Assembly (NCBI GenBank): GCA_020435995.1
Contig: JAGQYO010000005.1
Span: 1 to 64,000 of the forward strand
Direction: 5' to 3'
From: Flavobacteriales bacterium
GTDB lineage: Bacteria; Bacteroidota; Bacteroidia; Flavobacteriales_G; Salibacteraceae
Length of the DNA stretch: 64,000 nucleotides
Each line of letters starts with the position of its first letter. Within the stretch, counting starts at the first letter, position 1. Positions 19,251 through 27,200 of the stretch are shown here, piece after piece. A program made the position numbers and the translations under genes. The notes beneath the pieces are model-generated. The model was given only the letters and a program-made list of their open reading frames with translations, searched no databases and was not told the origin of the DNA.

Positions 19251-19550
19251 CTAAATTTTGCCTTTGTTCAAATCCGAAAGGGGGAAAATCATTTCGAAAT
19301 CATTCCAGCACAAATTTCCAATTTCTAAAGTAAAAGATTTAAATTCTGATTCATCAAGAAACTTTTGGAGATCAGGATGACTGCCGTTTTTCAAAAAAGA
19401 TAAGAAGTCGACTTTAATTTTATGGCCATCCGAAAACTCGAGCATAACAGACCAATTTCCGACATATTCGGCTGAACGAATTCTCAGTAATTTGCCATAA
19501 TTTAAAGAAGGTTCCTCTACGATTTTCATTTCAATAAAAATCTTAGGCAT
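19251..19550 (-). CDS. DUF2442-family small protein
   Basis: A 99-residue protein with the DUF2442 pattern: [15 protein letters not shown], then [27 protein letters not shown] and a closing [14 protein letters not shown]2442 proteins often sit beside DUF4160 genes as putative toxin-antitoxin partners, but none is adjacent here. The chosen ATG overlaps the end of fbp by eight bases. An internal ATG eight codons in (19529) would start 14 bases after the fbp stop and is about as likely. Either way it is probably read from the fbp transcript. Confidence 0.7.
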   Translation of the reverse strand: MPKIFIEMKIVEEPSLNYGKLLRIRSAEYVGNWSVMLEFSDGHKIKVDFLSFLKNGSHPDLQKFLDESEFKSFTLEIGNLCWNDFEMIFPLSDLNKGKI

Positions 19551-20526
19551 TCAGTAGCCCTTCAATCTCATCCACCATATCCTTCGACCCCACAAAATAT
19601 GGGCAACGTTGGTGCAGTTCAGATGGTTGAATTTCCATAATCCTTCGTTTGCCATCAGTGGCTTTGCCTCCTGCCTGCTCTATCAAAAAGGCCAGCGGAT
19701 TACATTCGTAAAGTAAGCGCAGCTTGCCATTGGGCGCCGAGGAAGTTCCGGGGTACAAATACACCCCTCCTTTAATCAAATTTCGGTGAAAATCGGCCAC
19801 AAGTGAACCTATATAGCGCGCGGTCATTTGTTGCTTTTTGCAATTGTCGAGGTAGGTTTGAATACCCTTATGTGATTGGTAATAATTGCCTTCGTTCATG
19901 GAATAAATTTTTCCTTTTGCGGCAGTTTTCATACTGGGATGAGATAAACAAAATTCACCTATTGAAGGGTCGAGCGTAAAACCATTAACTCCAGCACCTG
20001 TCGTATAAACCAGCATGGAAGAAGAACCATACAATACATATCCGCCCGCCACTTGCTCGGTGCCAGCCTGTAAAAAGTCTTGAAGATTGGCTATAGTTCC
20101 TTTCTCAGATTTACGTCGGTAGATAGAGAAAATGGTACCTATTGAAACATTTACATCAATATTAGATGAACCATCGAGCGGATCAATGGCCACCACGTAC
20201 TTTCCATTGCGCGCCAAATCGTCTTCAAATGCTACAAAGTCGTCGTTTTCTTCAGAGGCAATGCCACATACTTCACCACCGCTTCGAAGCGCTTTTATAA
20301 ACACTTGATCGGCAAAAACATCGAGCTTTTGTTGCTGCTCACCTTGTATATTCTCAGAACCCGCTGCACCTGTAATGTCCACCAAACCGGCCTTATTAAC
20401 CTCTCGGTTTACGATTTTCGCTGCAAAACCAATGTCGCGTAGCAACCGTGATAGATCGCCCGTAGCAAACGGGAAATCATCTTGGCGGTCAATAATAAAT
20501 TCGTCGAGGGTAGTAACTCCGATCAT
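19543..20526 (-). CDS. fbp: Class I fructose-1,6-bisphosphatase
   Basis: The gluconeogenic phosphatase that converts fructose-1,6-bisphosphate to fructose-6-phosphate in the cytosol. The metal-binding loop [14 protein letters not shown] is intact, and the later [20 protein letters not shown] is the sugar-binding C-terminal block. The frame stays open to a TTG at 20547, but that codon lies inside the -7 promoter element. The ATG at 20526 ([10 protein letters not shown]) is therefore taken as the start, giving 327 residues, normal for the family. Confidence 0.95.
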   Translation of the reverse strand: MIGVTTLDEFIIDRQDDFPFATGDLSRLLRDIGFAAKIVNREVNKAGLVDITGAAGSENIQGEQQQKLDVFADQVFIKALRSGGEVCGIASEENDDFVAFEDDLARNGKYVVAIDPLDGSSNIDVNVSIGTIFSIYRRKSEKGTIANLQDFLQAGTEQVAGGYVLYGSSSMLVYTTGAGVNGFTLDPSIGEFCLSHPSMKTAAKGKIYSMNEGNYYQSHKGIQTYLDNCKKQQMTARYIGSLVADFHRNLIKGGVYLYPGTSSAPNGKLRLLYECNPLAFLIEQAGGKATDGKRRIMEIQPSELHQRCPYFVGSKDMVDEIEGLLNA

Positions 20527-20544
20527 AGTTTTAGATTTGGGGGG

Positions 20545-20552
20545 CAAATATA
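20545..20552 (-). promoter_or_regulatory. -7 element of the fbp promoter
   Basis: Minus-strand TATATTTG (20552-20545) matches TAnnTTTG and ends 19 bases before the fbp ATG at 20526. It helps decide the start codon. Confidence 0.5.
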
Positions 20553-20583
20553 AGACTCGACTTCGGGCAGATTATAGAAGTCC

Positions 20584-20985
20584 CTACTTAGTACAGTAAT
20601 TTCTTACAGCAGTAAGTCTTTTTCTCGCCAATTTAGAAATTTTGTTCGAGTATTTGTATTGGCTATATCTAGCAGTCCAAGAACTATCTAAGAGTTGATT
20701 GTAAGCTGCAGCAATATCTGAAGGAAGATTACGCTCCACCAAAATCCTCATTTCCTTATGTTTTCTGCGAAATTTATTTTCCCCATTACAATATTCATCA
20801 AAAGATTCATAGGTAATGCTAGCAGTCACTTTTGATATGGTCATTGGGAAAAGTTTATGACTTACATAGTGAATCGCTGAATAAAACGCTGTAGTGATAA
20901 CCCAATCATTGAATTGGGTTTGTTCACTTAAATGATCGCAAATTGATTCATTATGTTTGGCGTGGTCAAGGCTTTTGTACTCCAT
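20584..20985 (-). CDS. Putative HEPN-like small helical protein
   Basis: A 133-residue, all-helical-looking protein. An early helix AFYSAIHYVSHKLF (33-46), a central R-R-K-H cluster (73-76, with R80 following), and a W-ARY motif (103-107) match the pattern of a HEPN-like family annotated beside nucleases and toxin modules. HEPN proteins are often RNases (R-x4-6-H) or helical partners. The canonical motif is not clean here, so catalytic activity is uncertain. It overlaps the gene before it in the operon by 20 bases and is the last gene of the accessory island next to fbp. Confidence 0.5.
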   Translation of the reverse strand: MEYKSLDHAKHNESICDHLSEQTQFNDWVITTAFYSAIHYVSHKLFPMTISKVTASITYESFDEYCNGENKFRRKHKEMRILVERNLPSDIAAAYNQLLDSSWTARYSQYKYSNKISKLARKRLTAVRNYCTK

Positions 20986-21454
20986 TATAAGACAAGAAAT
21001 ATCCGTCGGCTAAAATTCTCTTCTTGTTTAAAAACTCATTATTCGGAGTAAAAATGATAGTGTAATTAAAGGACTGAGAAATATTCGCTTCTGATTTTAA
21101 TTTTATTGATTCTTTGTAAATATCTAGAAATTCATCTGAGCAATAGTCATCTTCATCAATTAGATAAATAGACGAAAAATGATAAATATCTTTTATTTTC
21201 AGATGAATACTCTCGCACTTAAATCCATTTTGGAAAATAGTGTCTAGCATCTGTTCAGATAGTTGCTTTGCGCGATGAAGGTTACTTTCAAATTTCTCAA
21301 AACGCATTTCTCGTTCTTCATCTACTTGTGCCTTTTTTCCATTAAAATAGGCATCAATCAAATCGTCTGCTGAAAAAGTCGAATGCTCTGATGATTTGGT
21401 TATTGGAGTTGCCTCCCAATTTATCGCTCCTTGAAATGTTTCAGTTGTATGCAT
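20966..21454 (-). CDS. Unknown 162-residue protein paired with the HEPN-like gene
   Basis: I do not recognise a family. Residues 45-75 are strongly charged and helical (EEREMRFEKFESNLHRAKQLSEQ), residues about 85-110 are beta-rich and acidic (IYLIDEDDYCSDEF), and the C-terminus is hydrophobic beta. There is no signal peptide or membrane segment. It starts the two-gene unit whose second gene is HEPN-like, with a 20-base overlap, so the products probably act together. A toxin-antitoxin-like pair is an inference from layout only. Confidence 0.55.
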   Translation of the reverse strand: MHTTETFQGAINWEATPITKSSEHSTFSADDLIDAYFNGKKAQVDEEREMRFEKFESNLHRAKQLSEQMLDTIFQNGFKCESIHLKIKDIYHFSSIYLIDEDDYCSDEFLDIYKESIKLKSEANISQSFNYTIIFTPNNEFLNKKRILADGYFLSYNGVQKP

Positions 21455-21536
21455 GATTTTCAGTTCTAAAATTCAATGATTTTAGCTCCGCGAATTTAAT
21501 TAAATTCTAAAGTTTTAAACAACAACATTTTAACTT

Positions 21537-21606
21537 TACTTTTGCCCCCCAGCAGCGCCAGAGATAGCATCTCCGGTCCGACGCCCCAAAAGGGGCGTTT
21601 CTTTTT
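21537..21606 (+). ncRNA. Candidate small RNA with two hairpins and an intrinsic terminator
   Basis: On the plus strand, opposite to all neighbours, a -7 element TACTTTTG (21537-21544) is followed within about 60 bases by hairpin 1 (GAGAT 21561-21565, loop AGC, ATCTC 21569-21573, with outer CC/GG), then hairpin 2 ACGCCCC-AAAA-GGGGCGT (21581-21598), then TTCTTTTT. The T-run follows hairpin 2 only on the plus strand, so it cannot be the terminator of the minus-strand gene to its right. A transcript of about 55 bases is implied. It is GC-rich in an AT-rich island. No -33 element is clear. Confidence 0.55.
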
Positions 21607-22175
21607 CATTCCATCTTCACAATATCACCATGGTTAAACGGTTGGTTTTCGTCAATCCATTTTTTGAGTTCATCTATTGCATTTTGATAATCTTGCTTGG
21701 TAAATGAAAACGTCTTAAAACCTTTTAGTTCAGTTTGTTTCGGAGAACAGTGATGCCAAAATATTGACCAGTTGACTATTTCATCCCGTTCCTGAACTTC
21801 AACCATAATATCATCGCATCCCGGTATAAAACAACTAGCGCAAACCAAAAGCAAGGTTTGATTTTTATAATTCCAGTTGATTTCGAGCCACCAATATCGT
21901 TGATTAGTTAACGAAAGGTATAAGCCATTTGGGTGATTTCCTTCAAAGGTGTTGCCTGGGTGATGGCCAAATTCTGCAACATAATCCTCCACAAAAATTC
22001 TATTTTCTTCGATTTCTTTTGGGCTGGCATTTTCTAACCAATACGCTTCATAAATAGCCGATAGGTTCCGCCCATCAATCAAAATATCGGTAACAAGTTC
22101 CTCAGAGTCTTCATCAGGGTCTGATTGGAAATAACGGGGTACAAACTTTAAACGGTTGAATTCTTTCACTTTCAA
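21606..22175 (-). CDS. Unknown 189-residue protein, last gene of the TAC-like operon
   Basis: I do not recognise a family. It is a soluble protein rich in Trp and aromatic residues (YWWLEINWNY near 111-120) with a Cys cluster CASCFIPGC (about 129-137) and a C-terminal helix before QPFNHGDIV. The start is nine bases after the SecB-like gene stop, so it probably shares its transcript. An immunity or accessory role is possible but not shown. The stop codon begins at the end of the plus-strand sRNA-like terminator. Confidence 0.6.
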   Translation of the reverse strand: MKVKEFNRLKFVPRYFQSDPDEDSEELVTDILIDGRNLSAIYEAYWLENASPKEIEENRIFVEDYVAEFGHHPGNTFEGNHPNGLYLSLTNQRYWWLEINWNYKNQTLLLVCASCFIPGCDDIMVEVQERDEIVNWSIFWHHCSPKQTELKGFKTFSFTKQDYQNAIDELKKWIDENQPFNHGDIVKME

Positions 22176-22184
22176 AGGTTTTCA

Positions 22185-22634
22185 TTACTTGGTAAGGCTA
22201 TTAGGATCAATCACGGGTAAAATAAAACCCCTGAGAGCCGTTCCTTGAAAGCGTGTCATCAAAATACCTCGTGATGTAGAATAAGTAATTGAGGCAAGAG
22301 CATTGCTCAAAGCTGGAGCAACATTTACCAGATTGCTTTTTTGCTTATCTACTTCTATTAGTTCTCCAAGGTTTTCTATGTTATAGATAAACGCAAAATA
22401 GAAATGGCCTACGGCTTCCTCTTGCTTTTTATTACTTTCTGTCCTTATATCAAATTTGATGTCCGTTTTTGCAAGTTTATCTTCTATGTTAAAACCCATT
22501 TCGAAATCCGCATTAAAACTATGACCCTTAACAACCTTTTCGTCAAATTCTAAGGGGCTTTCAATTTGGCCTTTAATCAATTTGAAATCCAGAATTTGGA
22601 TCAGCTCCGGGTTTAAATTCTTATTGTCCATCAT
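22185..22634 (-). CDS. SecB-like chaperone of a toxin-antitoxin-chaperone module
   Basis: A 149-residue protein. It lacks a signal peptide and has the SecB-type order of beta strands followed by a C-terminal helix: FYFAFIYNIENLGEL, then a P-A-LSNALASITYSTSRGIL helix and a closing LPVIDPNSL. Solitary SecB-like proteins of this sort are the chaperones of TAC systems (the best known is M. tuberculosis Rv1957), where they protect an unstable antitoxin. The ATG overlaps the antitoxin stop by one base (TAATG). It is shorter than E. coli SecB (155) or Rv1957 (181). The call rests on pattern plus operon position. Confidence 0.65.
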   Translation of the reverse strand: MMDNKNLNPELIQILDFKLIKGQIESPLEFDEKVVKGHSFNADFEMGFNIEDKLAKTDIKFDIRTESNKKQEEAVGHFYFAFIYNIENLGELIEVDKQKSNLVNVAPALSNALASITYSTSRGILMTRFQGTALRGFILPVIDPNSLTK

Positions 22635-23053
22635 TAAGCAACGCTACGAAGTTTGGTACTTCGATTTTTTTTAGCACGAGAAAATTTGGGTTTTCTAACC
22701 TTGCTAACATCATTTTTATATACTGTCATCGATAGTGAAGTTTCTACGGATGAAGTGAACACCTTCCGCTTTGGGACATAAATAATCGGGGAACCAAGCA
22801 CAACTTGAAGTTTCGCTAAGGATCGTAACGTCATATTATGCTCACCCTTTAACCAGCGACTAACTTCAGCTGGTGTTTTTCCCATTTTTTCAGCCACATC
22901 CTTTTGAGACAGGCCCTTTTCCTTCATCAATTCGTAAATGCGGATAACCATGTCCCCGTACAAATTGGCGAATACTTCCATTTCTGGAGGTGTGTTTGCC
23001 AGTATTCTTGCTGCTACCTTACTTCTCATTTCCTTTTTGTTGTTTAAAGCCAA
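22634..23053 (-). CDS. HigA-like XRE-family antitoxin with C-terminal extension
   Basis: A 139-residue protein with a helix-turn-helix at about 48-83 (LSQKDVAEKMGKTPAEVSRWLKG). The N-terminal 30 residues resemble the HigA lead-in (PPEMEVFANLYGDMVIRIYELMKEKG). After the HTH, residues about 92-139 form a basic, low-order extension (KPKFSRAKKNRSTKLR). In TAC systems such an extension is the chaperone-addiction region recognised by the SecB-like partner. It overlaps the toxin gene by ten bases and the chaperone gene by one base, so the three are co-translated. Confidence 0.8.
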   Translation of the reverse strand: MALNNKKEMRSKVAARILANTPPEMEVFANLYGDMVIRIYELMKEKGLSQKDVAEKMGKTPAEVSRWLKGEHNMTLRSLAKLQVVLGSPIIYVPKRKVFTSSVETSLSMTVYKNDVSKVRKPKFSRAKKNRSTKLRSVA

Positions 23054-23580
23054 ATTTCGCTTGAGCCATTGTAGGAGCGGATCAATCGCTCAGACTCAAA
23101 AATTTCTATTTCTTTTTCTCTTATTGCTGTATCTATCCTTTTAGCGTATTCGCATGCAGAGCGCCATTCTATGTGTAAGCTACTCGTTTGATTTGTTGGG
23201 CCATCTTTTATTCCGCCATTAAATAAAATAACCAGATTCTCTCTAAGTTTAATTGCATAAATCCTTAATGGAAATTCGAAGAATTGATAAGTAAAAGAAC
23301 CTATTCGTTCTTTTCCCTTGTTGGGTAGACCAGTAACCTCATTCTCTTCTCGATTAAAAAGAGCTTCGTGCGCTCCATGTTTTTCTCCAATTGTTTTCAA
23401 AATAAAGATCAAGAGCTCCTTAGTTGCATCCGAGTACTCTGTATCATTTTCAAATCTCTCGAAAAATTTGTCTGCTTCGTTAGATTCACCTTCTTGTCTG
23501 ACTGTATAAAATGTACACTTGGCACACTCATCATCCCATATTTCAAGAGCGAATGTATTCACTTTTATGTTAATTGACAA
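23044..23580 (-). CDS. HigB/RelE-like toxin candidate
   Basis: A 178-residue protein beginning a toxin-antitoxin-chaperone order. The segment TYQFFEFPLRIYAIKLRENLVILFNGGIKDG (about residues 94-124) has the RelE/HigB beta-sheet pattern (R-Y, then hydrophobic strand, GG-K), followed by a helix that carries the A-YAKRIDTAI feature. RelE-family toxins cleave mRNA on the ribosome. The frame opens with TTG at 23580; a GTG at 23562 is an alternative, since the -7-like element TATGTTTG overlaps the TTG. It is longer than typical HigB (about 100-125), mainly at the N-terminus. Confidence 0.6.
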   Translation of the reverse strand: MSINIKVNTFALEIWDDECAKCTFYTVRQEGESNEADKFFERFENDTEYSDATKELLIFILKTIGEKHGAHEALFNREENEVTGLPNKGKERIGSFTYQFFEFPLRIYAIKLRENLVILFNGGIKDGPTNQTSSLHIEWRSACEYAKRIDTAIREKEIEIFESERLIRSYNGSSEIWL

Positions 23581-23603
23581 ACATAATTAACTTTTATGCT
23601 AAT
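23557..23603 (-). promoter_or_regulatory. Putative operator-promoter of the TAC-like operon
   Basis: Two direct repeats of 18 bases (plus-strand ATTCACTTTTATGTTAAT at 23557-23574 and ATTAACTTTTATGCTAAT at 23586-23603) match at 16 positions and start 29 bases apart. Between them the minus strand carries TATGTTTG (23585-23578), a TAnnTTTG element. The repeats cover the toxin start and the end of the EndoU-like gene. This is the expected layout for autoregulation by the XRE antitoxin. Confidence 0.6.
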
Positions 23604-24288
23604 TTTCTAAATCAGTTTGATGTAAAGGGTAAAATGTTTTTACTGTTTGATTTTCTAAGCGCATAACTACTGGAATACCTGAGCTTGTTCGAGTGGTTTG
23701 ATTTACGAATTCTAAATTTAGATCAATTTCCTGAAAAGCAGAATACGCCTCAAACATCAAATGTGTAGGCGACCAGTTCAACGGAAACATGGTTGAAATT
23801 TTAGATGCGGATTTCCCGTTCCTTTCAAAATGAAATTCTCCTTTCCAAACTCCTTTTGAGTCAGCTGGCAATGTTTCGCTCCATTTTACCAGTCCTATTG
23901 AATGCCTATTTAATAAATGAAAACCAGAAACCTGCCCGTTAGTCCATTTTCCATGTATCGAATGCTCTAAAAGACCCACAGCGTATTGATTCCATTCTAA
24001 ATTTAATGGTGTGAAGATTAAATCTTGAAAGTCACATATAAATTTTGGATCAACCATCTTTTGAGCCGCTTTTCTTTCCTTTGGATTGGAAGAATTTTTT
24101 AATTCTTGATATTTAAGATCATATTTTTTTAAATGCTTTAATGACTCGTGGGCCTTTGTCTTAAATTGGATTGGATAAGGGCAAGATTCTGGGATTAGGG
24201 CAATTCTCCATTCAGAATTAAAGTTCTTATGCGGGTTTAAATTGCTCAATCCCTTTACCAAATAATATCTACCTGTTGGTTTGCTCAT
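23599..24288 (-). CDS. EndoU-like nuclease domain protein
   Basis: A 229-residue protein with no signal peptide. The C-terminal half follows the bacterial EndoU pattern: LLEHSIHGKW (His109), VSGFH (His124), GVWKGEFHF, and STMFPLNWS (Ser165-Thr166, Pro169, Trp172-Ser173), then a closing helix EAYSAF. EndoU enzymes cleave RNA and usually appear as the toxic tips of polymorphic toxins. Here the domain is stand-alone, with a unique N-terminal region of about 95 residues. The ATG follows the type IIG gene stop by a single base, so the two are one operon. Family call by motif memory, unverified. Confidence 0.65.
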   Translation of the reverse strand: MSKPTGRYYLVKGLSNLNPHKNFNSEWRIALIPESCPYPIQFKTKAHESLKHLKKYDLKYQELKNSSNPKERKAAQKMVDPKFICDFQDLIFTPLNLEWNQYAVGLLEHSIHGKWTNGQVSGFHLLNRHSIGLVKWSETLPADSKGVWKGEFHFERNGKSASKISTMFPLNWSPTHLMFEAYSAFQEIDLNLEFVNQTTRTSSGIPVVMRLENQTVKTFYPLHQTDLEN

Positions 24289-24289
24289 T

Positions 24290-27200
24290 TCACCTCACCC
24301 CCTCCTCTACAATCTTAATCTCTTCCGGCGTTAGCCCGTACAGATCATAAACCATTTGGTCTATCTCAGCCTCCAACACACTCGTATCTGTCTCGGGGTT
24401 TTCTTTTTTGAGGGATAGGATTTGGTTGACTTTTCCACCTAAAATTGAAGTTTTAATAAATGGGATTTGTTCCAAGTATTGCTTTATAAACCTATAATAT
24501 CCCCCTCTTATGGTTTGAGTCAAATTGGAATAGAAGTATAAGGTCAGTTTAGAATTTAAAATACCCAAATCAGATTTTGACATGTCTGGAATAACGTAGG
24601 CCGTGTTTACGGAATAAAAATTTTGATCCTCATCTAAAAGTGCTTCACATCTCAAAGAAATGTCGGGTAGCATTATCTTGGATTTCTCAAATTCTTGATA
24701 ATAATCACAGGCTCTAAGCTCCCACCAGAAATTCCCCTTATCATACCTCTTCTTGGCTTTCGATTCAAACTGTTTTAAAAAAGAACATACACTTGGGAAT
24801 TTTTCACAGAGCTTTTTCCATGCTTCGCTTTCCTTCAAATCACCAAACCAACTCTTAGTCTCTCCTGATTTTATAAGAATTAAATACTTATCACTTTTCG
24901 GATTTTGGTAGCGTTTAATATCCCGCCCTGCCAAAAAAGGTTTGATGATATCCGCGCTATTCGGGTCTTCTTTTATTAGATTATTTCTGGTATCGTTGTC
25001 AATAACAAATGCTTCGTTCAGCCCTGTGAGCACACCTCGAAATATTTGCCCATCAACATACTCACCCAGCGGAACTCCTTTTGTTCTCAATTTTTTAAGT
25101 AAAAGCTGCTGTTTGGCGTCTACTAGGGTCCATCCTTCTTTGGGCAATTCTGCTTGAAGAATAGTCATGTTGTGTTTTTCAATGTAGTCGGCCAAGCCTA
25201 CATTAAAATTTAAGGTTTCAATAATAGCAGCGTTAAAAGACGCCCCAGCATGGCTATTCGTCATGGATAAAATACATGGGTAGGTTGTGGCCTCTTCAAA
25301 AACTGGTAAGTCCCCGAAATCTGAAATGCCATTAATTCTTTTCTGCTGAATAAACTCTCGCAAAGCCTTGCCATATCCAGCCCGCATCCATTTGTTGGGT
25401 ACAATAAAAATAAACTCACCTTCTTTTTTAAGGCTTTTCAAGCCTAATTCTATGAAATACACAAACAAATCAGCCGTGCCCGCATACGTTTTGTAATTAG
25501 CTTGGAGATAGGGCTTTATAGCAGACAATTCCTCTTGACGGATATACGGCGGATTCCCAATCACAACATCAAATCCCACAAAATCGCCTTGGTCGTTGAG
25601 TACCTCGGGAAACTCAAAACGCCACTCAAAAGCGTTTTGGTAAATCTTGTTGTTTTTTATTTCTTCTATTTCGGTTTCAAGTTTTTTGGTTTCTGTAGTG
25701 AGCTTGTCCACTTTATCCGTCCAGACTTTTTTGGCTTTGGCTTCCATACCAAACATGCTGGTTTGGGTCATGAGCACAGTGAGTTCGCCGCTGAGTTTGT
25801 ATAGCTTCTTCACCTTAGGGTCGTTTTGGGAAATTTCGCTTCTAAAATTGCTTTTTATGTCGGCAATTAAAGCTTCCATTTCGCGCTTTTGCTCTTTGCT
25901 TTCGGCATTGCGGTAAGTGCTCACGGCCAATTTATAACTGGTAATGTTCCACTTGCTTTTTCTTAACGCTTCTTTGAGGTCGGTATCCAACCCAAAGCGG
26001 CTAATAAGCGAGTTGCCGCACTTTATGTTTATGTCAATGTTGGGCAGGGTTTCAAGTTCGTTTTCGTTTTTGTAATAGGCGTTTTTGAGGAGTTCGATCC
26101 ACAACCTTAGTCGGCATATTTTAACGGAGTTGGGGTTTATGTCCACCCCAAACAGGCAGTTTTCTATTATGGTTTCTTTCTCATGAAACAAAGCCTCTTG
26201 TACGCGCTGGCTTTCTTTGTTGCGCGGGTTGTATTCTACCCAATCGCCATCTTCGTCGGTTACTACAAGCTCATCGTTTACCACTTCAATTTGGTATTCT
26301 TTGAGTCGTTTTCCTTGTTGGTCGGCCAATATTTTTAAGTCGTGTTTTATAGCAATTATCTCATTGAGTGCCGAAACCAAAAAGTGGCCAGAACCCACCG
26401 CAGGGTCACATATTCTGAGGCTGTTGATAATGGTATTGGCTTCTTGGCTGTCTTCTATTTTATTGTAGAGTTCGCCGTATTCCTTCAGCTTCCAGCCCTT
26501 TGTTTCATTAAACTTTTGCACCACTGCGCGGCGAATGGTTTCGCGGCACATGTACATGGTAATAAAACCCGGTGTAAAGAAAGAGCCGTCTTTGTAGCCG
26601 TTTATTTTCTCGAAAATGAGCCCAAGCACCGAGGCGTTAATCAGCGATTTGTTGTCGTCCAACACCACATCGGAGCTTTCGCTTCCAAAATCGTAGGCAT
26701 CCAAAAAGGCAAACAAATAATGCAGGCCATTCATTTTACCCGTTTGGCGTTTTCCATTTTGGTTTTTGAGTACCGTTCCCGAAAAAAGAGTAAGCTCTCG
26801 GTCGTCTTTTAAATTGCTTATAAAAGCAGTTTGATGTTCTATGTCGGTGGTTTCAAACAGCGAACTATTGAGGTAGGGTACTTTAGAAAACTCCCTTTGG
26901 GTTTGTTCGCCTCGTTCATCGGCTTTGCGCGCCAACACTTGAAAAAACAAAGAATCGAGGTCGTCGTAGTTTTTTATTTTTTTGGAATTGAGAAAAGCGT
27001 ATTCCTTGTCGCCTTTGTGGTAGCTCAATAACTGGCCCTCAAGGAGCTTGAGAAACAGAATTCGATTCATCCAAATAATACACAACTCAAGGGCAATGTT
27101 GTATAGCCGTTCTTCCCGGGTATCGCCGTATTGCGTAGCTTCGGCCCATCGCGTGGGAATGTCATGAGCATCGAGCCGCACAATGGTATTTTCTATTATC

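Noticed and set aside
20527-20547. The TTG start of fbp at 20547.
   Set aside because: It lies inside the promoter -7 element; the ATG at 20526 is better and fits family length.
21581-21606. The GC-rich hairpin as terminator of the minus-strand 189-residue gene.
   Set aside because: The T-run follows the hairpin only on the plus strand.
26342-26812. A 156-residue plus-strand reading frame inside the restriction enzyme gene, with several neighbours of the same kind.
   Set aside because: They lie antisense to strong methylase motifs, have no promoter, and match the codon-shadow pattern.
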